From NCBI GenBank assembly GCA_964492245.1, contig CAZBJJ010000004.1, positions 16,432 through 80,431 on the forward strand: DNA of 64,000 bases. Direction: 5' to 3'. The notes under the pieces were generated by a model, which was given only the letters and a program-made list of their open reading frames with translations, made no database searches and had not been told where the DNA came from. The position numbers and the translations under genes are program-made. Positions 41,109 to 49,582 of the stretch are shown here, piece after piece; within the stretch, counting starts at the first letter, position 1, and each line of letters begins with the position of its first letter. Source of the DNA: CAZBJJ01 sp964492245. GTDB taxonomy: Bacteria > Spirochaetota > Spirochaetia > Treponematales > Breznakiellaceae.

Positions 41109-42275
41109 TTAGAACCTTTGTAAAAGCTCCTCGACCTTCGTATTATATTTCTCATAGTCAATTTCTCGGGCCTTTTCCAACCAGCTGCGGGCCTCGTCTT
41201 TTTTGTTGTTGGCCAAAGAGTTCACCCCTAGAGCAAAGGATATGAGCCCCTCATGCGCACCTAAGTTCCGCGCCGTTAAATAAAATTGCTCGGCCTGTTC
41301 AAATTGCCGATTTTCGTAGGCCAAAAGCCCTAAATAATAAAAGGGGGCATGATGGTTCGGGCGCAGGTTTGCCGCATCTAAAAAATGGTATTCTGCAAGT
41401 TCCAGGTTTTTAACTGCATAGGCGGCCCGACCCGACTCGATAAGGGCGGCAAAGGTCTGGCGCGAATTGATATACGAGGTATAGGCCTTTTCTATATTGT
41501 CGATACCGCTGTACGAAGCAAGATGGGATAGGAGTAGGCTGGCGTTTTCCGGGGCGCTGGCAAAGGGATCTAAAAGAACAAGCATCTCATAAAAGCTGCG
41601 TCGATACTCCTCGCTATCGCTGTTCAGAAAAAATGATACCAGTGCCCAAGCTGCCGGTGCATAGACCTTAGAGTCCAAACCAGAATCCATAAAGTCGTGG
41701 CGCATTAATTCTTCGGCTGTGGGAGGGGAGGCCCAAGACTTAACGGTCTCTAACCAGGCCAGATTTTCCTCGTATACGAGGGATTTAATTTCTCGGTTGA
41801 ATTGCAGGGAATCAAAATAAATAGCCAAGCCCTCTCGAAGCCAGGCGGGTGGGTAGGGAATGGCAGCACGCAGATACTGGATAAAACTTTGGTGCGAAAA
41901 CGAGCGGTCCTCTTTGTCGTCGCGGATAACAAGCAATTGTGATTTTTCGGAATTTGAATAGTGAATGTATATTGAACCGGCCTGGGTCTGCCCAATTTCT
42001 TCCTGTAAATAAGCTGAGTAGGCCTCTCTATTGTCAAATACCCGCACGTTTAAAGGCTGGCCCTTGCTACTTGGGTCGGCAAGGCGGCAAATTTGATTAT
42101 AGGCCTCGTAGCGCATATCCAACTCCAAGGCTAAGAGCTCGGTTTCTGAACTATTTAAATTTGATACAAGCCTGTAATACTCGCTGGTAAATTCAATTTC
42201 CTCTCCGGCATACACATTGATGCCCATAAAGACTATGGAAAGTAAAATACACCAAAAAAACATTGATTTTCGCAT
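41109..42275 (-). CDS. Exported peptidase-MA-like protein with C-terminal TPR repeats
   Basis: 388 residues. Signal peptide ends near MGINVYA. The domain at about 30-220 matches the peptidase MA-like layout: PPAWLREGLAIYFDSLQF is the typical WxxEGxAxYF segment. The HExxH zinc motif expected about 20-25 residues earlier is not present (FSHQSFIQYL), so protease activity is doubtful. TPR-like repeats occupy about 270-388 (YHFLDAANLRPNHHAPFYYL, GLLAYENRQFEQAEQFYLTA). AAGGAGC lies 6 bases before the ATG. It is probably co-transcribed with the upstream P-loop gene, 15 bases away. Confidence 0.8.
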   Translation of the reverse strand: MRKSMFFWCILLSIVFMGINVYAGEEIEFTSEYYRLVSNLNSSETELLALELDMRYEAYNQICRLADPSSKGQPLNVRVFDNREAYSAYLQEEIGQTQAGSIYIHYSNSEKSQLLVIRDDKEDRSFSHQSFIQYLRAAIPYPPAWLREGLAIYFDSLQFNREIKSLVYEENLAWLETVKSWASPPTAEELMRHDFMDSGLDSKVYAPAAWALVSFFLNSDSEEYRRSFYEMLVLLDPFASAPENASLLLSHLASYSGIDNIEKAYTSYINSRQTFAALIESGRAAYAVKNLELAEYHFLDAANLRPNHHAPFYYLGLLAYENRQFEQAEQFYLTARNLGAHEGLISFALGVNSLANNKKDEARSWLEKAREIDYEKYNTKVEELLQRF

Positions 42276-42290
42276 AAACTGCTCCTTTTT

Positions 42291-43160
42291 TCAGGTTTGA
42301 GACACCCGGTCTATAATAATATTGACTTCCTCTATAAGTATACCCGTAAAGCGTTCGATTGTGGTTATTAAATAATTTTGCAGATCGTGAATGTCGCCTG
42401 CCAGCTGTGTGCCAAAGGGTACATCGATGGTGGCTATTAGCCTGTAGCCATTGCCATCGGCCTTTACACTTAATTTTTTAATGACGATATGGGGATTAAA
42501 TTCATGTATGCAGTGGCTGGCCATCTGGCTTAGAGCCGATTCCGAAATACTTACCCGCCCCTTAATGGAATACGAGGGGCGCACCACAGCCTTTTCGTAG
42601 AGCTTAGAATTTATTGCCGGCCGCCCCTTACTGCCGCGCTTTAAAAACACGCGAACAGCATCGTAAAATATATTTGAATAATCCCGTCGAACCTCTATCG
42701 ACGGTATGGGAATGACATGTTTGCCCTCGACACTGCGCGAGCGCGCAGCGGCCTCTATCTCTTCTTTGGTGGCAATATCCTCTATTTTTATAATTTTCGA
42801 AGGAAGGGGAAGCTGCAAGCGGGCAGCTATTTTGTTGACCATTTTAATTGAGGTGCCGATAATTAAGATTTTTTTAAAACGTTCTTCCTGCAAGCTCTTT
42901 GCCACGGTGTCGCGGTGGCTTTTATCGTCGAAAAGCGCCACCTTTACGGCGGCTAAAAACGATTTTTCTTTTTTGGCAGAATTTCCCGCTAAAATATGGT
43001 TGTTGCGAATTAACAGACCGTCGTCAATTATCAATTCTATGCCATATTTTTGGGCCACTAATTTTGCCCGAAAACTCTTGCCACTGCCACTTTCGCCCAC
43101 TAAAGCAAACACCTGTATTCGTTTAAAAAACCATAGGAAGTCGTTAAGTACGGATCGCAT
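42291..43160 (-). CDS. P-loop ATPase-like protein fused to an Asp23/Gls24 domain
   Basis: 289 residues. Walker A motif GESGSGKS at 22-29 opens an AAA-like nucleotide-binding half that includes IIDDGLLIRN and KKILIIGTSIKMVNKIAARL. From about 185 the sequence reads as an Asp23/Gls24 domain: SIKGRVSISESALSQMASHC, then IATIDVPFGTQLAGDI and ending TGILIEEVNIIIDRV. Asp23 proteins are small envelope-stress or membrane-associated proteins in Gram-positives; fusion to a P-loop is unusual. The function is unknown. A -10 box lies 8 bases before the ATG, and there is no Shine-Dalgarno site. Confidence 0.78.
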   Translation of the reverse strand: MRSVLNDFLWFFKRIQVFALVGESGSGKSFRAKLVAQKYGIELIIDDGLLIRNNHILAGNSAKKEKSFLAAVKVALFDDKSHRDTVAKSLQEERFKKILIIGTSIKMVNKIAARLQLPLPSKIIKIEDIATKEEIEAAARSRSVEGKHVIPIPSIEVRRDYSNIFYDAVRVFLKRGSKGRPAINSKLYEKAVVRPSYSIKGRVSISESALSQMASHCIHEFNPHIVIKKLSVKADGNGYRLIATIDVPFGTQLAGDIHDLQNYLITTIERFTGILIEEVNIIIDRVSQT

Positions 43161-43168
43161 ATTCTAAG

Positions 43169-43195
43169 AGTATAACACCTGTTAAATATTATCAA
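43169..43195 (-). promoter_or_regulatory. Leaderless-type promoter of the P-loop-Asp23 gene
   Basis: On the minus strand TTGATA (43195-43190), 15 bases (short), TATACT (43174-43169), 8 bases before the ATG at 43160. It overlaps the rluA stop region. Confidence 0.45.
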
Positions 43196-44108
43196 AGGGA
43201 AGGCTGCCAAATAATCTCTGTAAATCTGGCAATATATCTTTGGGCAGGGGGGCATACAATGTGCTTGGTAGTTTGAGCGCGGGAAAATTGTGGCCTATAG
43301 AATAGGCGTGTAAGAAAAACTGCCCCCCATAGAAGTCTTGGCGCGTTTTTCCCCCATATTTTCTATCATTTATAAGGGGAAGGGCCATGGCTGCTGCCTG
43401 CGCTCTAATTTGATGGGTCCTTCCGCCAATTATTTCTATATAGACAAGGCTTAGGCCTGCGCCCGTTTTTAATGGCTGCACATAGCTTGTTGCCCGTTTA
43501 CCATCGGCAGAAATGTTCGTTCTTTTTGTATTGGCATCTCTTTGCAAGCGGTGCTCCCATTTTTGCCTTTTAGTAATTTCGCCCTGCAATACCGCTATAT
43601 AGATTTTTTGGAGATGCTGCTCTCTCAGTGCCTGGCTAAAAATTCTGCTTCCCCGAAGGCTGGCAGAAAACACAATTAAGCCGGAGGTGCCCCGGTCTAG
43701 GCGGTGCAGGGGCCCGGGCCTAAAAGAGGCCGAGGGGGGCAATTGCGGAAGAAGAAAATGTGATACCTGCTCATCCAGGCTGTTTTTTCCATGGACAAGC
43801 CTGCCCGCCTCTTTGTTTATAACAAGAAAATCGCTGTTTTTAAGCAAAATAGTAAAATCCGCTTCTTGCATTTTTTTTTCTGTCCTCGCCTCTTTTGCCT
43901 GTTCGAGGTTCAATTTTTCTTTTATAACAAGGCTTTGCCCATCGCGCACTCGGTGCGAGGCGAGAATTTTTTTGCCATCAATGTGAACCTTTCCCTGGCG
44001 AAAAAGGCGGTGAATGGCGGAAAGAGGCAAATTGGGAAAGAATTTGCGGAGGATTCTGTCTGCACGCCTATTGTCGTCGTTAAGGCCAAGCTGGATTTCG
44101 GTGTACAT
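43182..44108 (-). CDS. RluA-family 23S rRNA pseudouridine synthase with S4 domain
   Basis: 308 residues from the ATG at 44108. N-terminal S4 RNA-binding domain (FPNLPLSAIHRLFRQGKVHI) and RluA core with catalytic Asp in PLHRLDRGTSGLIVFS, plus IIGGRTHQIRAQAAAMALPL. It resembles RluC/RluD; the exact uridine targets cannot be told. There is no Shine-Dalgarno site, and a near-consensus promoter ends 6 bases before the ATG. It is divergent from the DUF212 gene. Confidence 0.93.
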   Translation of the reverse strand: MYTEIQLGLNDDNRRADRILRKFFPNLPLSAIHRLFRQGKVHIDGKKILASHRVRDGQSLVIKEKLNLEQAKEARTEKKMQEADFTILLKNSDFLVINKEAGRLVHGKNSLDEQVSHFLLPQLPPSASFRPGPLHRLDRGTSGLIVFSASLRGSRIFSQALREQHLQKIYIAVLQGEITKRQKWEHRLQRDANTKRTNISADGKRATSYVQPLKTGAGLSLVYIEIIGGRTHQIRAQAAAMALPLINDRKYGGKTRQDFYGGQFFLHAYSIGHNFPALKLPSTLYAPLPKDILPDLQRLFGSLPFDNI

Positions 44109-44114
44109 ATTTCT

Positions 44115-44144
44115 AATATAGCATAGGGGCAAAGGTATTGACAA
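44115..44144 (-). promoter_or_regulatory. Leaderless-type promoter of the RluA gene
   Basis: On the minus strand TTGTCA (44144-44139), 18 bases, TATATT (44120-44115), 6 bases before the ATG. Its -35 box shares five bases with the -35 box of the divergent promoter at 44138-44165. Confidence 0.65.
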
Positions 44145-44165
44145 AGAGGGCCGTCTGCATAATTC
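44138..44165 (+). promoter_or_regulatory. Leaderless-type promoter of the DUF212 gene
   Basis: TTGACA (perfect consensus, 44138-44143), 16 bases, TAATTC (44160-44165), 7 bases before the ATG. It overlaps the divergent RluA -35 box, so the two cannot be bound at once. Confidence 0.6.
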
Positions 44166-44172
44166 TAAACCA

Positions 44173-44661
44173 ATGTCTAAGGTTTATTTGTTGAATGCTG
44201 GTAGCTTGCGCGCCTTGGTGGAAAACCCTGTCTTTCTTTCGGGCTTTACCAGCTGGCTGCTTGCACAACTTCTTAAAACACTTATTGTTCTTTTTGGCCG
44301 CCGCAGGGCAAGTGCGAAGGATGCCGCAGTTACCATTTTATGGAAGACCGGTGGTATGCCCTCTAGCCATTCGGCTCTGGTAAATGCTCTGGCAATTTCT
44401 ATTGGTTTTTCCGAGGGCTTTTCTTCCAATCTTTTTATTGTAACGCTGGCTTTTTCACTTATTGTAATGCGAGATGCGCTGGGGGTTCGCCGTTCTTCGG
44501 GCATGCAGGCCCGGCTTTTAAACAATTTAGGGCGCGATATCGATAATGCATTAAAAATTCCCTTTTCTCCGGTAAAAGAGGTTTTAGGTCATACTCCTTT
44601 AGAGGTTCTAGTCGGTGCCCTTTTAGGCTTGTCAATTGGAGCGGCATTCTCTATTCTATAG
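44173..44661 (+). CDS. DUF212 divergent PAP2-family membrane protein
   Basis: 162 residues. The family signature GGMPSSHSALVNALAISIG is present, with RDALGVRRSSGMQA and KEVLGHTPLEVLVGALLG. Three to four hydrophobic segments are visible. This is the 'divergent PAP2 / acid phosphatase-vanadium haloperoxidase-related' family. A membrane phospholipid or prenyl-phosphate phosphatase is plausible but undemonstrated. It is 46 bases upstream of rnfC. Confidence 0.9.
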   Translation: MSKVYLLNAGSLRALVENPVFLSGFTSWLLAQLLKTLIVLFGRRRASAKDAAVTILWKTGGMPSSHSALVNALAISIGFSEGFSSNLFIVTLAFSLIVMRDALGVRRSSGMQARLLNNLGRDIDNALKIPFSPVKEVLGHTPLEVLVGALLGLSIGAAFSIL

Positions 44662-44707
44662 ACCTCGGTTCATGTGCTAACATATACTGAGTTTTTTAGG
44701 AAATTGA

Positions 44708-46057
44708 ATGAAGACATATAAATTGACGAGGGGCGGGCTGCGGCTTGCCGACACTCGCATGCCATATATAGATATTACTCAAAATCAAATGCCCGAATTT
44801 TTTTCAAATGCCTATCTCCCCGGTATTTCAGTCCTGCCCATGTTGCAGCACAGAGGCGAGGCGGCTCGCTGTCTTGTTGAAGCTGGTGCGCGCGTACACG
44901 AGGGTATGCTAATAGGGAGGGGCGAAGCCAAGGGCGCTGCACACATTCACGCACCTGTCAGTGGCCGGGTCCTTAAAATTGTCGATTGGCGAATGCCCAA
45001 TAGTAACTTCTGTAAGGCAGTTGTCCTGCGGATGGAAGGGGCCTTTTCCTTGCTCGGCAGGCCGCAGGAAAAATGGAGAACGCATAGCCTATCCGCGCAC
45101 GAAATACGGCGTGTTTTTCTGGAAAAAGGCCTTATCGATATGGACGGAGAAGGCAGTGCCCTTCATGAACAGGTGGCCAGCCTTCGTTCAAAGAATAGGG
45201 ACGCATCAATTATTTTAAATTTAATACAGGATGAACCCTGGCGGGTTGCCGCTTTATTTGTCGCTAAATTTTTTACCAAAGAGATTGTAGAGGGCCTGAA
45301 TCTGCTTTTTCGGGCCAGTTCGGCTAAGACAATATACTGCGCAATATCGCCCAAAAAAAAGTCATTGGCAAGGGCCATTGTAGAGGAGGCTGTCCGCATC
45401 GATCTGCCCCTTGAGCTGGTTTACTGCGAAGAAAAATATCCAATGAGCAATAGCACCTGGCTTTCGAATTTGCTGGCCCGCTATGGCAAGGGGAGCAATT
45501 ATTCCAAAAAAGCTGCCTCAGGGGGCTATTTGGTTACCGGTCCCTCCAGCCTTTTGGCAATATATAACGCACTCACCCATAATGTGCCCTTGCTAGAGCG
45601 ATTTATAGCTGTGGGGGGATCTGCGGTAAAAAACCCATCAATTTTGCGCATTCGCCTAGGGACACGCATTGGAGATGCCATTGCCGAGTGCGGAGGCTTT
45701 GTCGACGAACCCAAAAGAATCGTCTTAAACTCCTTAATACGCGGTGAATCGGTAAACGATTTGGATACGCCAATTACCAAAACTGTTCAATCTATAATTA
45801 TTGAGGGGCGGAGCGAACCGAATTTATTTGCGCCATCGGACTGTATCGGCTGTGGCGACTGTCGCGCGGTTTGCCCACTTGCTTTAAACCCCGAACACCT
45901 TTTAAAGCTCTGCCTATTGGGCTCGATAGACCAGGCATATACCGAGGGGCTCTCCCAGTGCATTGCCTGTTCATCCTGCAGTGTTGTCTGTCCCTCCCGC
46001 ATACCAATAGGCCTTATTATCTCTAAAAGCAAAAACAGAGGTTCCCGCGATGAGTAG
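44708..46057 (+). CDS. rnfC: RnfC, NADH/ferredoxin-interacting subunit of the Rnf ion-translocating complex
   Basis: 449 residues. Sandwich hybrid N-terminal domain (HRGEAARCLVEAGARVHEGM, HAPVSGRVLKIVDW), a Rossmann-like centre and two [4Fe-4S] sites near the C-terminus: CIGCGDCRAVCP and CIACSSCSVVCPSR. The glycine-rich flavin/NADH motif is hard to see, and the middle is divergent. AGGAAAT lies before the ATG. It is first of six overlapping genes in the order C-D-G-E-A-B, the order of many anaerobe rnf operons. The complex couples ferredoxin/NAD redox to Na+ or H+ transport. Confidence 0.92.
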   Translation: MKTYKLTRGGLRLADTRMPYIDITQNQMPEFFSNAYLPGISVLPMLQHRGEAARCLVEAGARVHEGMLIGRGEAKGAAHIHAPVSGRVLKIVDWRMPNSNFCKAVVLRMEGAFSLLGRPQEKWRTHSLSAHEIRRVFLEKGLIDMDGEGSALHEQVASLRSKNRDASIILNLIQDEPWRVAALFVAKFFTKEIVEGLNLLFRASSAKTIYCAISPKKKSLARAIVEEAVRIDLPLELVYCEEKYPMSNSTWLSNLLARYGKGSNYSKKAASGGYLVTGPSSLLAIYNALTHNVPLLERFIAVGGSAVKNPSILRIRLGTRIGDAIAECGGFVDEPKRIVLNSLIRGESVNDLDTPITKTVQSIIIEGRSEPNLFAPSDCIGCGDCRAVCPLALNPEHLLKLCLLGSIDQAYTEGLSQCIACSSCSVVCPSRIPIGLIISKSKNRGSRDE

Positions 46058-47156
46058 ACATTCTAACACGCTATTTGTCGGCCCGGCTCCACATATTGCC
46101 CGGGGACCAAGCAGCAGGTTCCGTTTTTGGGCTGTTTCTGTCTGCCTATTGTTTCCCATAGTCCAGTCCTCCATTTTTGATGCTGGCTACTCGCTCTTAT
46201 TGGCCATAGCTTCCATTATTGGAGTCTTCGCTGCAGAAGTTTTTGTCGAACGACAGGGCTTTAAAGCTAAACTTTTGCGTGGCGACCAGCTGGTGCAGGC
46301 CCTGTTTTTATGTCTGCTTTTGCCTGCGCATACGCCTTTTTACATTCCCCTTATAGCCAGCTTTTGTACCAGTCTTCTTTTAAAACTTTTTTATCGGACA
46401 AATACCTCCTCTTGGATACCCCTTGGCCTGTTTGGATTTTTATTTGTCCGCATTGTCTGGCCAAACGTCTACGAGAACCTTCAGACAATGTCTATCATTG
46501 GAAAAATGGAGCTTTTTCATCGCGAATTTGGCTTGAGTGGCTCACATAATCCGATGGATATTCTGAAGCTCTCCGGTTATAAGCCCAGCAATATAGATGC
46601 TGGTATAACAAGATTTATTAACCGGCATATATTGCGAGGTCTGTCGGCAGAAATACCCCATGGCTATATCGATTTGCTTTTTAATACCGACCCTCATGCA
46701 TTAATTGCCGACAGGGGAGGTTTTGCCATTCTTTTGGTTACGCCCTTTCTGGCCACCTTCAGGCTGATACGCTTTAGAACAAGCTTTTTCTTTTTTCTGC
46801 CTTGGTTTTTCTTGCTTTTATTATTTGAGCCTCTTATGTATGGAGCAAAATACGAAACATATATGGATATTCTTATGCCAGGGAGGGGGGGGGATATTTT
46901 ATTCTCTCTTTTTACGGGAACAAGTATGTTTTCCGTCTTCTTTTTATTGCAAGATAGATCCTTTTCTGGTTTTTCTGCATGTAGCAGTAGCTTAATTGCG
47001 TTTTTTTCGGGGGTTTTTACCTTTATTTTTCGGCAAGTATTTCACGAAGTCTTGGGAATTCTCTATTCTCTTATTATAATTTCAATTTTAGCCCTATTTA
47101 TTAGGTATATAGAACATTATATTCGCTATCGCAGCCTTCAGGTGCAGGGAGAATAA
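46050..47156 (+). CDS. rnfD: RnfD membrane subunit lacking a canonical flavinylation motif
   Basis: 368 residues with about nine hydrophobic segments (for example LLLAIASIIGVFAAEVF and FFFFLPWFFLLLLFEPL). The position and topology fit RnfD/NqrB. The covalent-FMN motif SGAT expected in the mid-protein loop is not seen. The best aligned segment reads SGSHNP (residues 163-168), followed by MDILKLSG, with no acceptor Thr. The N-terminus overlaps rnfC by 8 bases. Membrane assignment is firm; loss of the flavin site is inferred by eye. Confidence 0.85.
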   Translation: MSRHSNTLFVGPAPHIARGPSSRFRFWAVSVCLLFPIVQSSIFDAGYSLLLAIASIIGVFAAEVFVERQGFKAKLLRGDQLVQALFLCLLLPAHTPFYIPLIASFCTSLLLKLFYRTNTSSWIPLGLFGFLFVRIVWPNVYENLQTMSIIGKMELFHREFGLSGSHNPMDILKLSGYKPSNIDAGITRFINRHILRGLSAEIPHGYIDLLFNTDPHALIADRGGFAILLVTPFLATFRLIRFRTSFFFFLPWFFLLLLFEPLMYGAKYETYMDILMPGRGGDILFSLFTGTSMFSVFFLLQDRSFSGFSACSSSLIAFFSGVFTFIFRQVFHEVLGILYSLIIISILALFIRYIEHYIRYRSLQVQGE

Positions 47157-47161
47157 CACTG

Positions 47162-47644
47162 ATGCAAGATTATCAAAAAGAAAAACTAAAAAAAATGATA
47201 AAAATGTTCTTAGCTGTGTTTTTTAGTTTTTTTCTGGTAATCGCGATATCCCATAGGTTAGAAATTGTTAAATATGTACGCATGGTCAAGCCCATTAACC
47301 GTCTTTTGGAAGAAGCTAATTTGAGCTGGCGCATAGAAGGCAATATTCAATTGCCCTTTTTCCTGCCATTGAATAAATTGGGACCGGGCGGCATGGGCAG
47401 TATGTATTTTTACCCATTGGAAAATAATAAACAGGAAAAACTCTGGATTTTTACGATCAATGCTGCCAATATATATTGTCTATATGCTGTTCTCGAGGAT
47501 ACAGGGGGATATCTTTCGCAACCAATGGCCTTGGGTAGGGTATCGCAGGCTAAGGCCCCATCGGTACATCCCGCCATATTAGAGGCTAAGCTCGATACAA
47601 TTAGGGACTACCGCAAAAAAAGAATAGGAATATATTATGAATAG
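47162..47644 (+). CDS. rnfG: RnfG-like subunit, small and without a visible FMN-attachment site
   Basis: 160 residues. One N-terminal membrane segment (MFLAVFFSFFLVIAISH) and a short extracytoplasmic domain. Normal RnfG is about 180-210 residues with a D-x-x-S-G-A-T motif for covalent FMN near the C-terminus. Here the domain contains GPGGMGSMYFYP and ends in KKRIGIYYE with no such motif. The assignment rests on operon position between rnfD and rnfE plus topology. It may be a degenerate RnfG or a replacement subunit. Confidence 0.65.
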   Translation: MQDYQKEKLKKMIKMFLAVFFSFFLVIAISHRLEIVKYVRMVKPINRLLEEANLSWRIEGNIQLPFFLPLNKLGPGGMGSMYFYPLENNKQEKLWIFTINAANIYCLYAVLEDTGGYLSQPMALGRVSQAKAPSVHPAILEAKLDTIRDYRKKRIGIYYE

Positions 47645-48260
47645 GCAGAAGTTTTTTTCCCCTCTCTTTGCTCAGATGTCTTTTTTACCGCTATTGTTGG
47701 TGGGTGCAAGCCAGTTTTCAATTGCCCTGCTAACTGCTCCAATAATTTTTTTTGTCTTAGTTGGGGTCAAATTCTGGTTTATAACGCTTACGCAGCGTTT
47801 TTCAATAGACAATAAATTTTTTCTGCTTATTATTTTAATTTTTATTCACTCTTGGCTGGCCTATTTGGCCATCGGATTTTTCTTCCCCCTTTTTTCTTTG
47901 GAAATGCCCTTAGCCATCGGTTTAATAAGTTTTTTTGCCCTGTCTGTGCTGACGCCTATTCTTTCCCCTTTAAAAAACGCAACTCTTTTAGAGGCTCTGG
48001 GGGATTCTTCGATAATTTCACTTCTTGCTGCTCTTTTTCTTATTGGGGCCGCTGGCATATACGAAATTGTTTTTCATTTTTATTTAACCCTGCCCAGCCA
48101 GCTGGGTTCGGTATATTTGTTTACATTAAATGGGCAATATCTAGAGCGACCTTTTTGGGGAATGGGTATTTTATTTGGCATACTCGTGTACGCCTTCGCT
48201 GTTCAGCTCTATCACTGGGCTCTTTTGCATAATAATTCAAAAACTGATGGGAGAGCTTAA
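47637..48260 (+). CDS. rnfE: RnfE/NqrD membrane subunit
   Basis: 207 residues, about six membrane segments, the normal size for RnfE. The position is directly after rnfG (8-base overlap) and before rnfA (1-base overlap, TAATG). The sequence is divergent (FAQMSFLPLLLVGASQFSIA, LEMPLAIGLISFFALSVLTP, LEALGDSSIISLLAALFLIG) and the usual twin cysteine motifs of RnfE are not obvious. It is called from context, topology and length. Confidence 0.78.
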   Translation: MNRQKFFSPLFAQMSFLPLLLVGASQFSIALLTAPIIFFVLVGVKFWFITLTQRFSIDNKFFLLIILIFIHSWLAYLAIGFFFPLFSLEMPLAIGLISFFALSVLTPILSPLKNATLLEALGDSSIISLLAALFLIGAAGIYEIVFHFYLTLPSQLGSVYLFTLNGQYLERPFWGMGILFGILVYAFAVQLYHWALLHNNSKTDGRA

Positions 48261-48847
48261 TGGGATTTTTATTTGTGTTTTTTCAATCTGCCCTTTTTTT
48301 CCCTGTTTTTTTATTCTATGGGGCAGGATTCAGTATTTTTTTATATGAATCAAAGGTAAAAGCTTATGTATTGCGCTTATTTGCCCTTATTCTTGTCGTG
48401 GCAAGTTTGGCATGGATACTTTTTAAAGGATTACTTGCCGCTTTTTTGCCCTTCGCGCTTGCTGGTCCCCTGCTTTTTATGCTTTTGCTTGGCTTTGATT
48501 TAATTTTTGATCGACTTTATCTTGTGTTATTTGAAAAAACAACGTCAAATTCACTTCCTGCGCAGCATTCATTGCATATTGACCGGCTTGTTTTGGCATG
48601 GCTCATAATTAGCCTGGCCTTTTTAAATACCTCTTTATATCGATACTTCATTTTTTTTATATGTACCAATTTTTTAATCTTTGTTCTGTGTTATTATATT
48701 ATCAGGTCGATAGAATGGCAGAAGCGATTAGAGACAGGGCGAGGCTCTTTTAACGAGTTAAGCCAACGACTTGTGCTTTCGACTTTTCTTATTTTTGTGT
48801 TTATGCTAATCGCTAAAATATTGCCAGTATCCTGGGGTACATTTTGA
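48260..48847 (+). CDS. rnfA: RnfA/NqrE membrane subunit
   Basis: 195 residues, six predicted membrane segments, typical RnfA length (about 193). The sequence is divergent from canonical RnfA. The two conserved cysteine-containing helices that bind the intramembrane [2Fe-2S] cluster with RnfE are not clear; cysteines occur at FFICTNFLIFVLCYYII. The start overlaps rnfE (TAATG) and the stop overlaps rnfB (TTGA). Confidence 0.78.
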   Translation: MGFLFVFFQSALFFPVFLFYGAGFSIFLYESKVKAYVLRLFALILVVASLAWILFKGLLAAFLPFALAGPLLFMLLLGFDLIFDRLYLVLFEKTTSNSLPAQHSLHIDRLVLAWLIISLAFLNTSLYRYFIFFICTNFLIFVLCYYIIRSIEWQKRLETGRGSFNELSQRLVLSTFLIFVFMLIAKILPVSWGTF

Positions 48848-49479
48848 ATATAATGTATATATTTTATCTTTTTACCGGAATTTTCCTGTCTACTCTCTTT
48901 GTTTGTCTTGTTTATTTTTACCACACTGATTCACGCAAAATAAAGGAAATCTCAATTTTTAAGATTCAGGAGAAAAAAACTAAAAAGGCCGCTGTTTTTT
49001 GTTCTGGTCCTGCGGTAAGCCCTGTTTATGCCAACTACGATGCCTATCCCAATTGCCTGGCCGCCTCTTCGGTTTTAGCGGGGAACCGTCTTTGTTCTTG
49101 GGCCTGTCTGGGATATGGCAGCTGTGTAACAGCCTGCCCCATAGGGGCCATTGAATTGGATAAGAACCATCACCCAATTATTTCTACGATTTGTAATGGC
49201 TGTGGGGCCTGTGTGCCAGCATGTCCGCGGGGCATTATACAGCTAATTCCCCAGCAGGCCGACTATTTTGTCGCCTGTTCTTCCCAGGACCCGCCGGCCA
49301 TAAGGAAAAAAACCTGCCTTGCGCCCTGTACTTCCTGTGCCGTCTGTTCCACCGTAAATATGTCTGGTGGCTATTATTTGGAGCATTCTACGGCAATTGC
49401 TCAAATCGACTATCGAAAAACTGGCGATAGGCAGTCGGCATTTTTGTCCTGCCCCGAGTCCTGTATAGAAAAACTATAG
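48844..49479 (+). CDS. rnfB: RnfB, iron-sulfur subunit with shortened N-terminal cluster region
   Basis: 211 residues from TTG 48844 (an ATG three codons later is possible). N-terminal membrane helix (YIFYLFTGIFLSTLFVCLVY). The canonical N-terminal four-Cys motif is not recognisable. Then NCLAASSVLAGNRLCSWACL with GYGSCVTACP matches the RnfB domain, and CNGCGACVPACPRGIIQLIP completes the ferredoxin pair. A C-terminal cysteine-rich part (CLAPCTSCAVCS) may hold another cluster. It ends the operon, and no clear terminator follows. Confidence 0.88.
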   Translation: MNIMYIFYLFTGIFLSTLFVCLVYFYHTDSRKIKEISIFKIQEKKTKKAAVFCSGPAVSPVYANYDAYPNCLAASSVLAGNRLCSWACLGYGSCVTACPIGAIELDKNHHPIISTICNGCGACVPACPRGIIQLIPQQADYFVACSSQDPPAIRKKTCLAPCTSCAVCSTVNMSGGYYLEHSTAIAQIDYRKTGDRQSAFLSCPESCIEKL

Positions 49480-49582
49480 GTTTTGTCATAAAAATGTTTT
49501 TTTGCTTTTCAGACTTTAGTTTATGGCATAGAATAATAGCCTATATACTTAATACATATTTATTTTTTCTAGGAGAGATATT

